A stretch of 64,000 nt of DNA from Isochrysis galbana (GCA_018136815.1 CM030932.1:5184407-5248406), one strand, 5' to 3'; shown: positions 24,186-36,336, counted from the stretch's first letter. The notes: generated by a model not told the origin, from the sequence alone. Program-made: numbers and translations.

Positions 24186-27100
24186 TTAGGCATACGCGTC
24201 GTGCACTTTGTAGTGCTCCAAGTTCACGGGCTCCGCTTGCATAGCCTGGAATCGAGTGTGCATGGTACGCTCAAAATCGGGCATGATGTTGAGCCTGAAA
24301 AGATGTCGGCACATCACGAGTTGTGCAAGATTATTGTAAGATCGGCAGGCCGGCTCTACGCAACCACGTGAAAGAGACTTTGCGACCAAGTGATGCGTGC
24401 ATCCTCCCGCCAATTCGAGAAGTATAAGGAGATAAGCGCTCAACATTTTGTAAAAAATCGCCGGCGCGGTCATCTTACGAACGCGACACGCACCCCAGAG
24501 GCGGACAAGTGCTTGTCTACTCACAGAGCGGCTTGCCCCGAGGATTCGCCATCCAATGCTTCACGGCCTCTTCGACGGTGCGCGGCTTCCACCCTGGAAT
24601 GGCTGCCTGCGTCTTGTCGAGGGTCAAGCCTGAAGCCAATGGTCGCAATGCCGCTTGCCCCGCATTGGAGGTCTCGACCCCATGAAGAAGCGAGGCATCA
24701 AAGCCGCCGAGGATTGGATTGAGCGCGTCGATTACTTTTTTGCCGAAGTCGAGCCTGCCGAGAACCTCGCAGCCACCAACATTGAATACACCCGACACAT
24801 TGGCCTCAACAAGGCGTTTGGTGGCATCGGCGAGATCACGGTTGTAGGTAGGCGTGTTGACTTGATCGACGGGCACGTTCATCTTCTCGCCGACCCTTAG
24901 CTTCTGGGCCATTTGGTAGACGAAGTTCTTGCCAACAGCCTATTCCCAGACGAAGGGGGCCATACAAAACGCGTTGAGGAGGGATAGGCAATGTCGATGT
25001 CAGATAGGGCACACCGTCTGAATCACAAGACTAGCGTCTCATTGTTGCGCATTTTGGAGGCCGACCCTCCCAATTACATTAGAGATGCACAAGGCAGTCA
25101 TGAAGGTGATTGGGAGCGTGTAAATGAGTGCAGAGTCACCTCTGGTCCAAAGACAACATTGGTACGAATGACGATCGCTGTCGGATCCGCTTTCAAGACA
25201 GCCGACTCTCCCGCTAGCTTGCTAGAGCCATAGACATTGAGCGGCGCAGGCTTGTCTGCTTCTCCATACGGTCCTGCCTTGCCATTTCCGCCATTGGAAT
25301 CGACGCCACCATCGAAAACGTAGTCTGTCGAGTACCAAACAACCTTGGCCCCGACCACCGCGGCCGCCGCAGCCACGACTGCTGGACCGTAGCAATTCAT
25401 ATGGTTCGCCTTGGCTGGCTCACGCTCGCAACCGTCCACCCAGGTGAAGCCGGCACAAATGCACACAACGGAAGGGTACACCTAATATTCACGAGCACAA
25501 AGGACAGTGAGCCGAGAGGTGAAAGAAGTGTGTACGCGCAAACACGCGGATGTGCGTGACCATGGATGCAGTCACGAACTGCCTACAACACGTCGCTGCC
25601 AAGGAGCAGGCGCATCATCTTAGTCACCACACATGAGCCAGCCAGAAAGAGGAACATAGGATTGATCAAAGGAGGTGAGTTGCAGGTGCAATGCACTCTG
25701 TGGTATTGTTGCAAGCGATGACACGCGTAGCTCACCGTCTCCATCAGATCCTCGGCTAGTTGAGGATTAAATGCCGCCTTTTGCATATCAAACTGAATAA
25801 ACCCAGCCGTAGGGGTCGCGGCGTACGTGCCGATGCAATTGTACGGACCGAAGGCCTCGATGAGCGCGCCGCCCACCTGTGTAGGTCGGACAGAATCCGG
25901 CAAGTGAGGAAATGCTTCATTTTGTGTAGAAGCGAAGCTCATGTTGAAGAGCTAAGCATACAGAAGAATTAGCCTGACCACTGCGTGTCCGTGTGCAACA
26001 ATCATTGGACGCGACGTACCTGCCCTGATCCGCCGACTATGAGAATGCGCCCCCGAGGTGTCACGCTGTGCAACTTCGGCCGGTAGACTGCAAGGGTCGG
26101 CGCAGCCGAATCCTTGGGAGACATGACCGGGGTGACTCCGGGCGGGATCGGCCATTTGATATTGAAGAGGGGATCAAAGGGGTGAGTATCAGCCTGTGAC
26201 GGGGCGCGAGGAACCAGGAAGTCACACGCCACTGTGACAACGCATGTCATGTGGCGATGCGTGAGGATAGAGGGCCGGAATGGAAAGCATGCCGTTTTGG
26301 CCATGCTGCGTCCACTATAGGCAAGAAGGAAGACTCGAGCGACAAGAGACAGCGAGGCAAGCAAGCCAGGGTACGATCCTAGACAAGACTGATGGGAGGG
26401 TAGATCGCAGAATAGCGACGAAGGCGGTCGTCCTCCAATTCACCTCTTTGGATGGATTGAAGCAGCCCTCTTGGAGGTAAAGAGCACACGTGTCATCCTC
26501 AAATGTGAAGAATCCGTGGCCGCAGCCTGCCGGCACAAAAACCTGCAACGGACAACCACGCAGAAATACTCATGACTATACACGCACACGTACACACTTA
26601 GTGGAGGCACACATGGTTCGGAGGCATAGTGCCCAGCGTTATGTCTCCTTATCTAGGCATTGGAGTGTGTTCTCTATGGCAGCATGGATGGGGGCGTGCC
26701 TGTTTCCTGTTGTGCTCGGTCAGCTTGACGCCACACCAGCGGCCAAATGTCGGGCTCCCCTCACGGAAATCCGCGATGACATCGTACAGGGCACCACGCA
26801 CGCACGTCACAAACTTGCCATATGGAGAGCAGTGCAGCCCGCGGAGGGCATGCTTTTGAGACGAGGAGAATGAGACCTGCAAGGCGGCTGTGTGAGGCTC
26901 GATCGGCGGCAGGCGGCAAAAGAAGGAAACCGAGTGAAAATGCCATACCCTCAAGCATCACTCCTCTCGCCGCCCCCCAACCCCACCCCTTCCCCTTCGC
27001 CCCCCCCCCCCCCCAATCCCTCCTCTCACTGAGAGGGAAGTGGCGGCTCGCAGTGTCGGCTGCACCTGCTTCCACTTGTCTGCGGGCGCGCCGATGGCTT

Positions 27101-27212
27101 GGTACTTCTCCTCATTGTACAGCTCATTGAAATAACCCCTGTGATCGCCATACCTGTCGAACATGGTGACGGACGCGCCTGCGACGGGCAGCTCGACTGT
27201 GACAGGTGGCAT
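24186..27212 (-). CDS. Fused NDP-4-keto-6-deoxyglucose 3,5-epimerase / 4-reductase (RmlC-RmlD type)
   Basis: Eight exons give 535 residues: 27066-27212, 26700-26876, 26444-26542, 26020-26193, 25736-25876, 25140-25481, 24521-24939 and 24186-24294. All junctions keep the frame. Residues 1-170 are an RmlC-type epimerase, with LRGLH (His64), VPAGCGHGF and the WP..PG end. Residues 190-500 are an RmlD-type reductase, with GGSGQVG at 195-201, STDYVFDG near 297-304, the YxxxK pair Tyr330/Lys334, and the DQxxTPTYNxDL motif near 385. Together they would turn a nucleotide-linked 4-keto-6-deoxyglucose into L-rhamnose donor in the cytosol. The intron after exon 2 has a GC donor (GC-AG). The last exon, coding for LNIMPDFE to the stop at 24186, is the least certain. 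Without it the frame would end at 24517. The sequence does not show whether the sugar carrier is UDP or dTDP. Confidence 0.93.
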
Positions 27213-27270
27213 GGGCGGGCGGGGAGAAGGCGGAGGCAGAGATGAGGGGCGAGGGCGCCGCAGAGTATTC
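27213..27270 (-). promoter_or_regulatory. Pyrimidine-rich leader of the rhamnose gene
   Basis: Read on the minus strand, the bases just before the ATG are CT/C-rich (CTCATCTCTGCCTCCGCC and onward). Several other genes in the window start the same way. The assignment rests on position and composition only. Confidence 0.35.
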
Positions 27271-27940
27271 CTATTCTAAGGCGGTCAAACACTAGTTTAA
27301 CTTCTAAGGGTGTAAAAATATAAAGTCAGGGGAAATACACCAAAGTAAAGCGGCAGAAACTCCTGAAAACACCTATCGAGCACATATTCGGTGCCTTTGG
27401 GCCCCAGACACCCCTCCCCCCCCCCCCCCGGGAGCCCCCACAACGAAGTGTAACCCCAAAATCCAAAATGCAAAATGGCAAAACAGGGCTAAATACAAAT
27501 ACACTCTCAGAGATCAGAGAGCCCGAATCCGAATTGAAAATAACGACGCCGGGCGCGCTGCTGCGAGACCGTTCTCGTTCCTCAGCCCCAGCCCGGTGTC
27601 CGGCCCGCGCCAGGCCCCATATACCCAGGAGCCGCCCAGCCAGCGACGCCAATCAATCGCGCGCGACGCGCCCCCAAGCCACGTCGAAATCGGCCGTCGC
27701 GGCGCCCGAAAGCACGCGCGCTAAAGTCCGCCGCCGGAGGCCGGGAGAACATTAACGTAAACAGGTGATCTTTCTTTTGGTCATCGCCCCTCCCACCCCC
27801 CCCCCCTATCTCACCGACAGGATCAGCCAAGGGACCTGGTCGCCTGCCAGCAGAACGACATAGACAAGAGACAAGAGACAAGAGGATCGAGGACGAGGAG
27901 AATGAGAAAAAGACGAAGAAGATGAAGGACTTAGACGGGG
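27271..27940. other. GC-rich intergenic stretch, nothing identified
   Basis: It contains a C run near 27415-27430 and purine-rich sequence near 27850-27940. No ORF with recognisable similarity is present. Part of it may be the diverged outer half of the S element that follows. Confidence 0.3.
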
Positions 27941-28495
27941 GAAAAGTTCTCCCCCCCTGTTCGACAGGCAAACAAGTGCAGACTGGGGGCCCCAGAGGCG
28001 CAGGAGCGCCAGCGAGGGAGAGGTAGGGGAGGCCAAGGCCCAGCCCCAGCCTCCTCTGCCCCCTGAGCTGGCCTCCAGGTGCCTCCAGGGGCCGCCAGGG
28101 GCCGCCAGAGGGCAGCTGCAGGCCTGCCGCAGGCGCGCCATCGCGCGTGCCGCAGGAGAGGGGAGAGAGAGCGCGGAGAAGGGGGTGGGCGGAGCGATCG
28201 CTCCGCCCACCGAAAAATCGGTTAGTCTCGCGCCTGTTTACAGGATAAGCAGTCGAGACGGAGTCCGCCGCCAGCCCGGGAGGCGTAGGAGGAAGGGGGG
28301 AACGGATCACCGGAGGGGGGCGCGGGCCACCGGACCATATCTAAGCCCTTCACCCCTATCCCCCTAGTAGTGTACGGGGGGAGCCGCCTGATGGCGGGGG
28401 GGGAAGGGCCGGGGGAATGGGGGTGTAGAAAGTGTCCTGCGTTAAAGTAGTGGGTCCATGCGCCGCAAGTGCGGTAAGAATATTATATAGTTTTT
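27941..28495 (+). mobile_element. S element, diverged and incomplete copy
   Basis: It shares with the other S copies the 'ctgttcgacaggca' segment, the 'agcgccagcgagggagagg' segment, the 'gtttacaggataag' segment, the 'cgggccaccgg..catatctaagccc' segment and the end reading 'gtgtagaaagt'. The AT-rich end is at about 28480-28495. The outer left end with 'aactaagtttatac' is missing. It contains a perfect palindrome, ggcggagcgatcgctccgcc, with matching flanks at 28183-28210. Other copies keep only a degenerate form. Confidence 0.75.
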
Positions 28496-29329
28496 TTAGA
28501 CGGGGAAAAAATTGCTATGCGCACGCGCCGCGTCCTCGCGCCTCCAAATCCATATTAACATAACATTCTAAGCGAAAACAAAACTATCACCTGGCCCTCT
28601 TTTGACGGAACGCGACTTCCCCCGCTCTAGGCACCAGATGAAGGTCGGGCGCCCGATGCGCGGACGGATCTCGGGGGAATCGCATGTCATGATACAACGG
28701 CCCCGAAATAACCTTATCGGCCCCGGAGCGCGGGGCGCGACGCGCGACTGCCCGTTCTTTACTGTTAGAGCCCCAACGCGTGTGCAGAGGGGGGGCCAAG
28801 GGGGGAGGGGGGCGGTAAAACCCACCATTTTCCTCGGGATTCTTTCGTGGCGGCAGGTGAGCCATCCTGGTTTTTTTTGGGCTTCGGATGACGGTCAAAA
28901 AATGCAGTCCCCCCACATGGTAGTAGTTATAAATCACTGTTTGACCTCCCTAGAGCGGGCGGAGGAAGACATGGAAGAGAGCATGGAGCATGAGCATGAG
29001 TGATGAGTGAGCTTGAGCTTACGACTTACGAGAGAGAAAAGTGTACGTTGGCGGAGGTTTGTGACGCGCCCAGTGTATTTTAGGGAATTCAATGACGCGC
29101 CCAGTGTACGTGGCCAGATTGCATGACGCGGCACCGGTGTCCGGTGCGTTAACGTTTTGCTTGACGAGTTAGATGACGGTTATTATTAGGCTACTCTATC
29201 TTTAGACCACCAAATTCCTGCAACCTACCTGACCATCATTGCCTCTCCCTCTCTCTCCCTCCCTCTCTCTCTCCCTCCTCCCCACTACTTTTTCTCTCTC
29301 TCCCTCTCCCTAAAATCTCTCTCCCTTCC

Positions 29330-29360
<31 letters not shown>

Positions 29361-29370
29361 GTCTCGGCCG
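28496..29370. other. Intergenic region upstream of the 14-residue-repeat gene
   Basis: No convincing gene. A 16-bp sequence (tgacgcgcccagtgta) occurs twice, at about 29062 and 29091, around a 13-bp spacer. From about 29240 to 29365 the plus strand is almost pure CT, ending just before the ATG at 29371. This pyrimidine tract is probably promoter or 5' UTR. A 133-codon frame at 28602-29003 has no family match. Confidence 0.45.
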
Positions 29371-32300
29371 ATGGACGCGCTCGGATGGCGCACCTCTCTC
29401 CGCGCGGGCGGCGGTGAGGCGGAGCCGGCGTGCAGGCCAGCCATCGTCTCGCCGGGCAATGACGGCGAGACTTGCATGCTTCGCAACGACTCCGTCCAGT
29501 ACCGCCGCTGCAACTTCCAGTCGCGTACTCGCACATCCCCCTTCGGATCGGCTGGCACTTCGGCCTCGAAATCACCCAATGCATCAAGCCCCGTCTCTCG
29601 GTCTGCGGAAAGCTCGTCGCCTTTGCTCCCGGTGTCGCTGGGATCCGAGTTGCAGTGCCAAGACGAGAGATCGCTTTTCACACCGGCCTTGCCAGCCACA
29701 AGCCGGGATGGAGCTGCGCAGGCCTGTTCTACTCTGAGTGGGAGCTCGTATGCCTCCCGAGCTGCACACCATGGCGCGCCCTCTCAGCTGAGTTCGACTC
29801 TTACCTCGCCACGCTCAACCACTGTGAATTCCTCATCTTCCCTTTGCTCACACCAATCTCCCTCATTCCAAGGCAGTGTTCTGGCTGTCTTTTCGCCCGA
29901 TGGCCAAGCGGTGGGTGCGCACTCTACATGCGCTAGTGCCCCGGAGTTCCAGAAGTTCACGATGACGTCGACGCGTTGCGTGGCAGAGGAGATGCAGACA
30001 TTAGAAAATGCACTCTCGGATTCCGAACGGCGGCGTGCCATGCTGGACGCGCGCGTACGTATGCTGGAGGAGGCCTTGGAGGTGTCCATGCGGCGTGAGG
30101 CCGATGCCACTGCCGTGGCTGCCGAGTCTGCCTGTTCAGGCATCTCAGTGTCACCATTCAGGGTGGATCGGGCGTTGCGCGAAAGCGTGGCCGTGCAGAC
30201 AGCGTTGTTGACGACGCGGGATGGAGCTGTACAAACGCGCCATGTACGAATTTGCGATGGAGTCGCTCAAACCGTCCACTTAAATGGTGGGGCGTGCGAT
30301 GGCGAGACTCAAACGCACACCACAGACCTTCGTGATGCAGCCTCGCAAATGAGCCAACTTGGTAGCCTTGAGTATCCAAGGGCGACGAAGGACGTCGAGA
30401 TTCAGGTGTGGACTGAGGCTGCCGTCTGTATTACCCACGATGCGAACAGCCAGACGGTAGCTGAGGCGCAACAGCCGCCCCCTCCTAAGGCATACTTCGT
30501 ATCAAGATGCGCCCAAACGACCGATTCAGCTGTAGCAAGAAAGAGTGCATCCCAGGGGTCACAGGCGTGCTTGCTACCGGTTGCCGTGGTATCAGCAGGG
30601 GTTCAGGCGTGCTTACCGCAAACTCCTGTGGTGTCCACTGCAGCGCAAGCGTCTTCGCCGCTTGTTGCCGTGAAGCCTGCGTCCACACAGGTGCACCTTG
30701 CACATGCCTCGACTGCATCGGTATCCACGCAGGCAACAGTGCCGCCTGCCTCAGTGGATACGATCGGGATACAGACATCGCTCGGTTCCGTTCCAAGAAA
30801 GTCCACCGCACAACAGGTTTGTTTACCACCGAAACCGATGCAGTCTTCTGCATTGCAAACTTGCTTGCCGTCCGTAACGGTGCACGTAGCAGGGTGCCAA
30901 GCATGCTTGCCGCCCGTTGCGGTTAGTCATGCTGGAGTCCAAGCGTCGCTGGTGCTTGCCGACGTGCATTCCACCGGCATGCAAGTGTGCTTGCCAAGTG
31001 TAGATGTTCGCTCGGTGGGCACGGACGCGGCAGCGCCTTTCTCAGCGACTCGGTCGACGTGCACCCAGGCCTCCCATGTGGTATGCGCAACAAGGGATGC
31101 ATCGACATGTTCGTCGCCGAAGCGAGTGCATTCGGAGAGCACACAAGTGTCATTGCATCTGCCCCTCACGCGCTCGATCGCCGTTCAGGGACCATCAAAT
31201 GGGCTCACCATGCGCACGACGAGCACCCAGATGCTGTTCGCTCCTGAGACGCGACATACCGACGTGCAGATTCAGGCCGCGTCCACCCGGGCCGCAGATC
31301 GCAACAACATGCGATCGACTGGGGCACAAACATCACCAGTGCGACCATCGTCCGCAAGGTTCCCCTTAGGATCCTCATCTTCCGTCGCAGATTCATTGGA
31401 AGTATGCTCTCCAACGGTGTCCACTAGTCAACTCTCAGGGCCTAACACGCCCCATGCCGAGCCCTCGCCCAAGCCGGCAGCGGCCTCGCTAGCTACCAGC
31501 CATGGTGCATTTCCGACGCATCTTTCGCGGTTGCACGCGAACCTTGTGAGTAGTCTTCAAGTGCGCGCCACCATCCCTTGCAGCGATATTGCCACGAGTG
31601 GAGGAATTCTCATCTGATAAAAGACGCGTATACAACGAGGCCCTCCTCAACTGTCGTTCACGTCGTAATTTTCTGCACCATACCCCTCTCATTGTGTAGG
31701 CCTCTTTGATGGAAACCGAGGAGCGTGTCCGCGCCGCTGAGCTGGCGCACAAGCAGAGCGAGCGCCAACGGCGCTCTGAGGCAGCCGTGGCTCAGGAACG
31801 CGAGCGGAAATTGCAGGAGGAAGCTGCGGTGTTGGTTGCGGAGCAAAAGCGACAGATTGAGACATTGCAAAAGGAGAAGAGTCAGGTAGCGGCAGCGACC
31901 GCGGTGGTGACGGCCCAGGCGATGGTGACTGCGCAGCTCGAGGCGGAAGCTGAGGCTGAGGCTCTTCGGCAACAAATGGCAATCGCTAGCGAATGCCTGA
32001 GCGCGGCGGCGGATGCACTGTATGATGCACTACCAAGCCTGCTTGTCAAGGCAGTCACCTTCGACGTTGGCGCGCCGGCATATCAGGTTCTAGGCTTGCG
32101 CCATGTGCACGCGTCTTGCTAATGCGACGTTATTCTTAATTGTGGATACGTTCACTATGTACGCCAGTCTCGCCGATTAAACTTCACTGTCAGATTTCCA
32201 CGACGACCTAGCCTTGCGCCTATTCTACGCTCGTAGGTGGTGGAAGGAATGCTTCTTCAGCTGGGAGAACACGTCGATGCTCTAGGAAAACTTGAGGTAG

Positions 32301-34270
32301 GACCCGATATTGAGCCTGCGATTCGTCGAGTTGGCGACACGACCTCGATTCCAATAGAGAAGCATACAGATGGAGTAATTGAAGAAGGTGGCACAAAACA
32401 GGAGGGCTGTGACGAGGACGAGTCCACTAGGGAACACATTCAAATGCTTCAGGCGCAGGTACGCCATCTCCAGGAAGATCTGTGCAAGGCAGGGGCTGCT
32501 GTTTCGAGGCGAGGGCTTGATGTGTGCCAACCCGCCAATCGCCCCAGCGCAAACGATGCTGCTCCCGCTTCTACCACGTCCGGAAGAGCATCGCGCTCCC
32601 ATGTTGGGACGAGCGAGGAATCGGCAGCCAGGGAAGCGGCCACGACGGCCGCGGCGGCGGCGGCCATTGCATCTGCTGCAGCCGCCGGAGCAGGCGCCAT
32701 TGCGGATACCCCATTCGATAGGCGTGCGGCTCAGGCGCCACTTCCTACTTGCGCCCTTCCATCACTAAGGGAGGCTGAGCCAGCCAGAGCTGTAGCAGTG
32801 GCTCGTGCGGGTAGACAAGGCTCGGTGTCGCATTCGCCGTCGGCGCCACATGTATCTGATTCACTGCTCGAGCAGCTAGCCCCGGCTTCGCTTTCTCCAA
32901 ATTGTCGTGCCACTTACCAAGCTGCTGGCACGCTGCCGCCCACCGCATGCCACCCTCCATGGGAATCTTTTCCTTATGCCTACTCTCTGAACACGACGCC
33001 TGCGTCCACTTCCCAAGGAAGCCAGCCTTTATTCACGCCTCGTAAAGGGGTTTCACCCACCAGCTCCTTCTTGTCTGATGATGCTTGTTACTACACGCCG
33101 CTAGAGACATCCACGGATGTGGCTTTTCGCACGCCTGCATCGGTACCGCGATGTTCGAGCCCAAACCTTGATAGACATGCTCAAATGGCATCTGACCATA
33201 AATTATTTCGGACATCGATCGACGTACCGCTGCACGCGCACACGGAGCAAGACGAGTGCCTTCCTTCCGAACTGGCCCTCGAGGCGACCCGCCTTTCGCC
33301 GATGGCATCCTTTTCGGAAAATGATGCTGACGAGAGTCTTAGGAGCCCACGGAGCGTTCAAACATTGTCAGCCGATGGTGGTAGAGATGCATGGGACCAA
33401 CGCTCGCTATTCATCCCCGAGTCGTGCGAATCAATTCAACATGCCAAGGCATCTCTCAAAGCGGCAGGACAACGCAAGCCTTGCAGTCGTCAAAGTGCGC
33501 TACGAGACGCAACTCTACTGCAAGCCGCTGAGGGGCTCGTCGCCCACGCATCGGCAACCGAGCACGCGCCCTCACCGGGTTCGAAGGCTCGCTGCACAAA
33601 CGAAACTAAGGCCCGGGCAGCCGTGCTCCATCAGCAGGGCGGGCCCGTCGAAGCTATCTCACTTGACTGCGACGATCCAAGCCGCGTAGATATTAAGGGG
33701 TCGTGGAAGGCGTCGGAAAACTTTTTCCACTCGCCAAAAGACTTCGCGGTATTCCTTGTCGACTCACGTGAAGCGAGCGTCTTCAATGGTAATACGATAG
33801 GAAGCTTCAGCACCAGCGCACGCAGCGGTATCTCGCGGTGCGGCACGAGCCCGACACGCCAGTCTGCTTCGCCGTGGGTCGGTGCGACGCGACGGCCTTC
33901 GCGAGGTTGTGAGACCAATGGCAGTGGCCATAGACGAGCTAAGGTGGTGCAACGGGCTGCACAAGGGCCTGCTCATCAGCACTCACCCCCAAGAGACGTG
34001 CACTCCGCGCCCGTACAGGCGCCTGCGCCGTCTGAATTGGACCCTTCTCAGCGTTCTAGACGGTCAAACACTAAGCCGAAGCCTGCGAGCGCCTGTCCAT
34101 CGCCGCTTTCTCGGACGAGCATCGGCACGAGGCAGCCGATAGACTGCGCCTCCAGTAGCAAGGCTTCATTTCCAACGCAAAGAGCGACAACGAGAGCAGG
34201 AGTATTGTCACCTACATCGTTCTCCACGAGCGGAAGATCACAGAGTGCTATCCGGCCATTCTCCATGTGA
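29371..34270 (+). CDS. Large protein with a 14-residue Gln repeat (LC8-hub-like)
   Basis: Three exons give 1,531 residues: 29371-31545, 31700-32086 and 32237-34270. Introns of 154 and 150 nt (GTGAGT and GTTCTA donors, both ending in TAG) are in phase 0. Residues 1-200 are Ser/Thr-rich. About 203-248 form a coiled coil. From about 276 to 653 a Gln recurs, exactly every 14 residues between 398 and 538, usually as (S/G/A)xQ(T/A/V). Sites such as GETQT, GIQTS, STQV and GAQTS resemble LC8 (DYNLL) docking motifs. Exon 2 codes for a charged coiled coil of about 110 residues. Exon 3 (677 residues) is Ser/Pro-rich with an Ala run near its residue 140. No enzyme domain is seen. If the motifs work, the protein would be a rod paired by LC8 dimers, for example at a basal body, pore or cytoskeletal site. 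That role is inferred. Confidence 0.78.
30196..31330 (+). repeat. 42-bp coding repeat (14 residues, invariant Gln)
   Basis: Gln residues fall at protein positions 398, 412, 426, 440, 454, 468, 482, 496, 510, 524 and 538, then 566, 606 and 620, with Asp at 552. The consensus around each is S-x-x-x-Q-(A/T/V)-x-L-P-x-V-x-V. The DNA copies have diverged more than the protein phase has, so the array is old and kept in register. Upstream sites at 276, 288, 300 and 314 have 12-14 residue spacing. Confidence 0.88.
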
Positions 34271-34982
34271 ATTACGAGTGCCACGATGTGTGTACCCATT
34301 CAATTCAGGTCACCAAGAGATGTACTCGCCGATGAGCTGGCTCTCGATAGCCGATCGTTGAGATGGCCGCGATGCATTCTTTGCCCACGTATCATGGCAG
34401 CCCAGGTTTTTGTCTAAGCTCAATAGTACATGGGTGACACCATGTACTATCGGCATGCTGGCGCTTACTTGTCTTGGTCCTCCTTCACCAAGCTCGTCGG
34501 CTCAGATTTTCATGATTTCTTCATGATTGAGCACGGGCATGGTACGGCGCAATGGCAAGCCCGTGTTGCAATGAGTGGGGCCAAAGCGGGACCAACTACA
34601 GCACCCGGAAAATATGGGATTGCCGCTTGCCGGCGGCCCAATTTGTAGAACGACAGTTATGGAACTCAGTGAGTGCAAAGATTTCGTTCGCCTTCATTCG
34701 GTATCACCACCCACCACAAAGGAATACACGTACACTTCCCATACACATGAGTTCATGCGCACTACTACCCGTTCCTATTTTTTTCCTTTTATTAGTTTCA
34801 TCGAATATCCCCACTCTAGTTGCTGGGTGGCGTGTATCTCCCCCCTCTCCTAGTGATGCTTCCCTCCTCCTCTTTGTCTCTCGTCACTAGTCACTAGGCG
34901 TTTGGCCGAGGAAGACAACTGCAAGCTTCAATATCAATCATAGTAGCACCACTACTACCTCCGTTCCAAAACTGAGATGTGA
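34271..34982. other. Intergenic; one unassigned 72-codon frame
   Basis: A plus-strand frame at 34430-34648 starts MGDTMYYR and ends in the stop after RRPNL. It is Gly/His/Ala-rich and matches no family I know. No partner exon is evident. The rest shows nothing definable. Confidence 0.25.
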
Positions 34983-35779
34983 GAGAGCCTTTGAGTTTTA
35001 ATTAACTTCTTAATAGTCTCACCGCACACGCGGCCGTGGACCCTCTACTTTCTACTCACGCAGCAAAACTTTCTACACCCCCTCTCTCCCGGCCCTTTCC
35101 CCCCCGCCATCAGGCGACTCCCCCCGTGCACTACTAGGGGGATAGGGGAAAAGGGCTTAGATATGGTCGGTGGCCCGCGCCCCCCCCCGGTGATCCGTTC
35201 CCCCCTTCCTCCTATGCCTACCGGGCTGGCGGCGTCCTCAGTCCCGACTTCTCCTGTAAACAGGTGCGGGGCTTACATATTTTCCGGTGAGCGGAGCCCT
35301 CGCTCCGCCCACCCCCTTCTCCGCGCTCTGTCTCCCCTCTCCTGCAGGCACGCGCGATGGCGCGCCTGCGACAGGCCTGCAGCTGCCTCTGGCGACCCCT
35401 GGAGGCTCCTGGAGGCCAGCTCAGGGGGCAGAGGAGGCTGGGGCTGGGCCCTGGTCTCCCCTGCCTCTCCCTCGCCGGCGCTCCTGGGCCTCAGGGGCCC
35501 CCACTCTGCACCTGTCTGCCTGTCGAACAGGGGGGGAGGGGGGGTTGGAGCGATGGGCTGGCCACGACAGGCCAGGACGCGCGAGGCAGGCGAGCCTGCC
35601 ACTGAGAGAGTGGGTCAGCAGGGCAGTGGGCTCCTGGCAAGCCATTTGGCGTGCCAGGAGCGTGGGTGGTTCCTCCCCCACGGCAGGGGAGGAGTGGAGA
35701 GAGGGGGGGGCTCGTGCCCCCCCATGGGCGAGCTAAGTATAAACTTAGCTGAGAATAAACTTAGCTGAGAGCCTTTGAG
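34983..35779 (-). mobile_element. S element, full-length copy with 13-bp target duplication
   Basis: The element spans 34996-35766 between two copies of gagagcctttgag (34983-34995 and 35767-35779). The AT-rich end (ttttaattaacttcttaatagtc) is on the left. The other end shows a small tandem of 'aacttagctgagaataaacttagctga'. A variable-length duplication of this size is typical of target-primed retrotransposition, not of cut-and-paste elements. The strand is given so that the AT-rich end is 3', because the longer L elements share that end. Open frames inside are not credited as coding. Confidence 0.85.
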
Positions 35780-36330
35780 AAGCAAGGGTGGGGCCTAGAC
35801 GGCTAAAAAGTTCCGTCCTACATTATAGAATGATGGCGTCGTAGGACCCTGGGATTCCCCCTCGCAATGGCCCCCCTCGCGGGCCACCGGCGGGTGCACC
35901 TCCCACCAAAGTGGTGCGCGACGGCCCCCCCCCCCCCCCCCTGCCAGCCCCTGGCCGCTCAGGTCAGGTGCCCGCCTTTGGGTCCCGTCAGATCTCACCC
36001 AAACTGGGCCCTCTGAAAGGTTGCCCGCCATTGCTCCCGACCCCCCCCGCGCGGAGGGCCCGTCGGACTGTCGGCCGATGTCTGACACGCTTGCCAGACC
36101 ACCTCCCACCCTGACCCATGGCGCGGGCCTGCACATGCTCTCAGGTACCAACTTTTTGACGACCTCAGCCTCCCACACTCACGACCGACCGACGAGCATG
36201 CCGACACAGGTGACAGCGAGCGCGACGCGCTCGCACGGCCGCCACATCTCTGTCACACCCAACAGATCATGCACATCAGCGTCATCGCCGCACGCGAGCC
36301 ACAAAAAGCTGACACACACACACCCATGAC
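35780..36330. other. GC-rich intergenic stretch with a C run
   Basis: A C homopolymer lies near 35926-35941. No gene was recognised. Between 36170 and 36330 there are several CACAC-type motifs. Confidence 0.3.
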
Positions 36331-36336
36331 CCACTC

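Noticed and set aside
35163-35768. Open frames of 130-200 codons inside S elements
   Set aside because: Several overlapping frames on both strands stay open only because the element is GC-rich. No domain is seen, and partial copies lose the frames.
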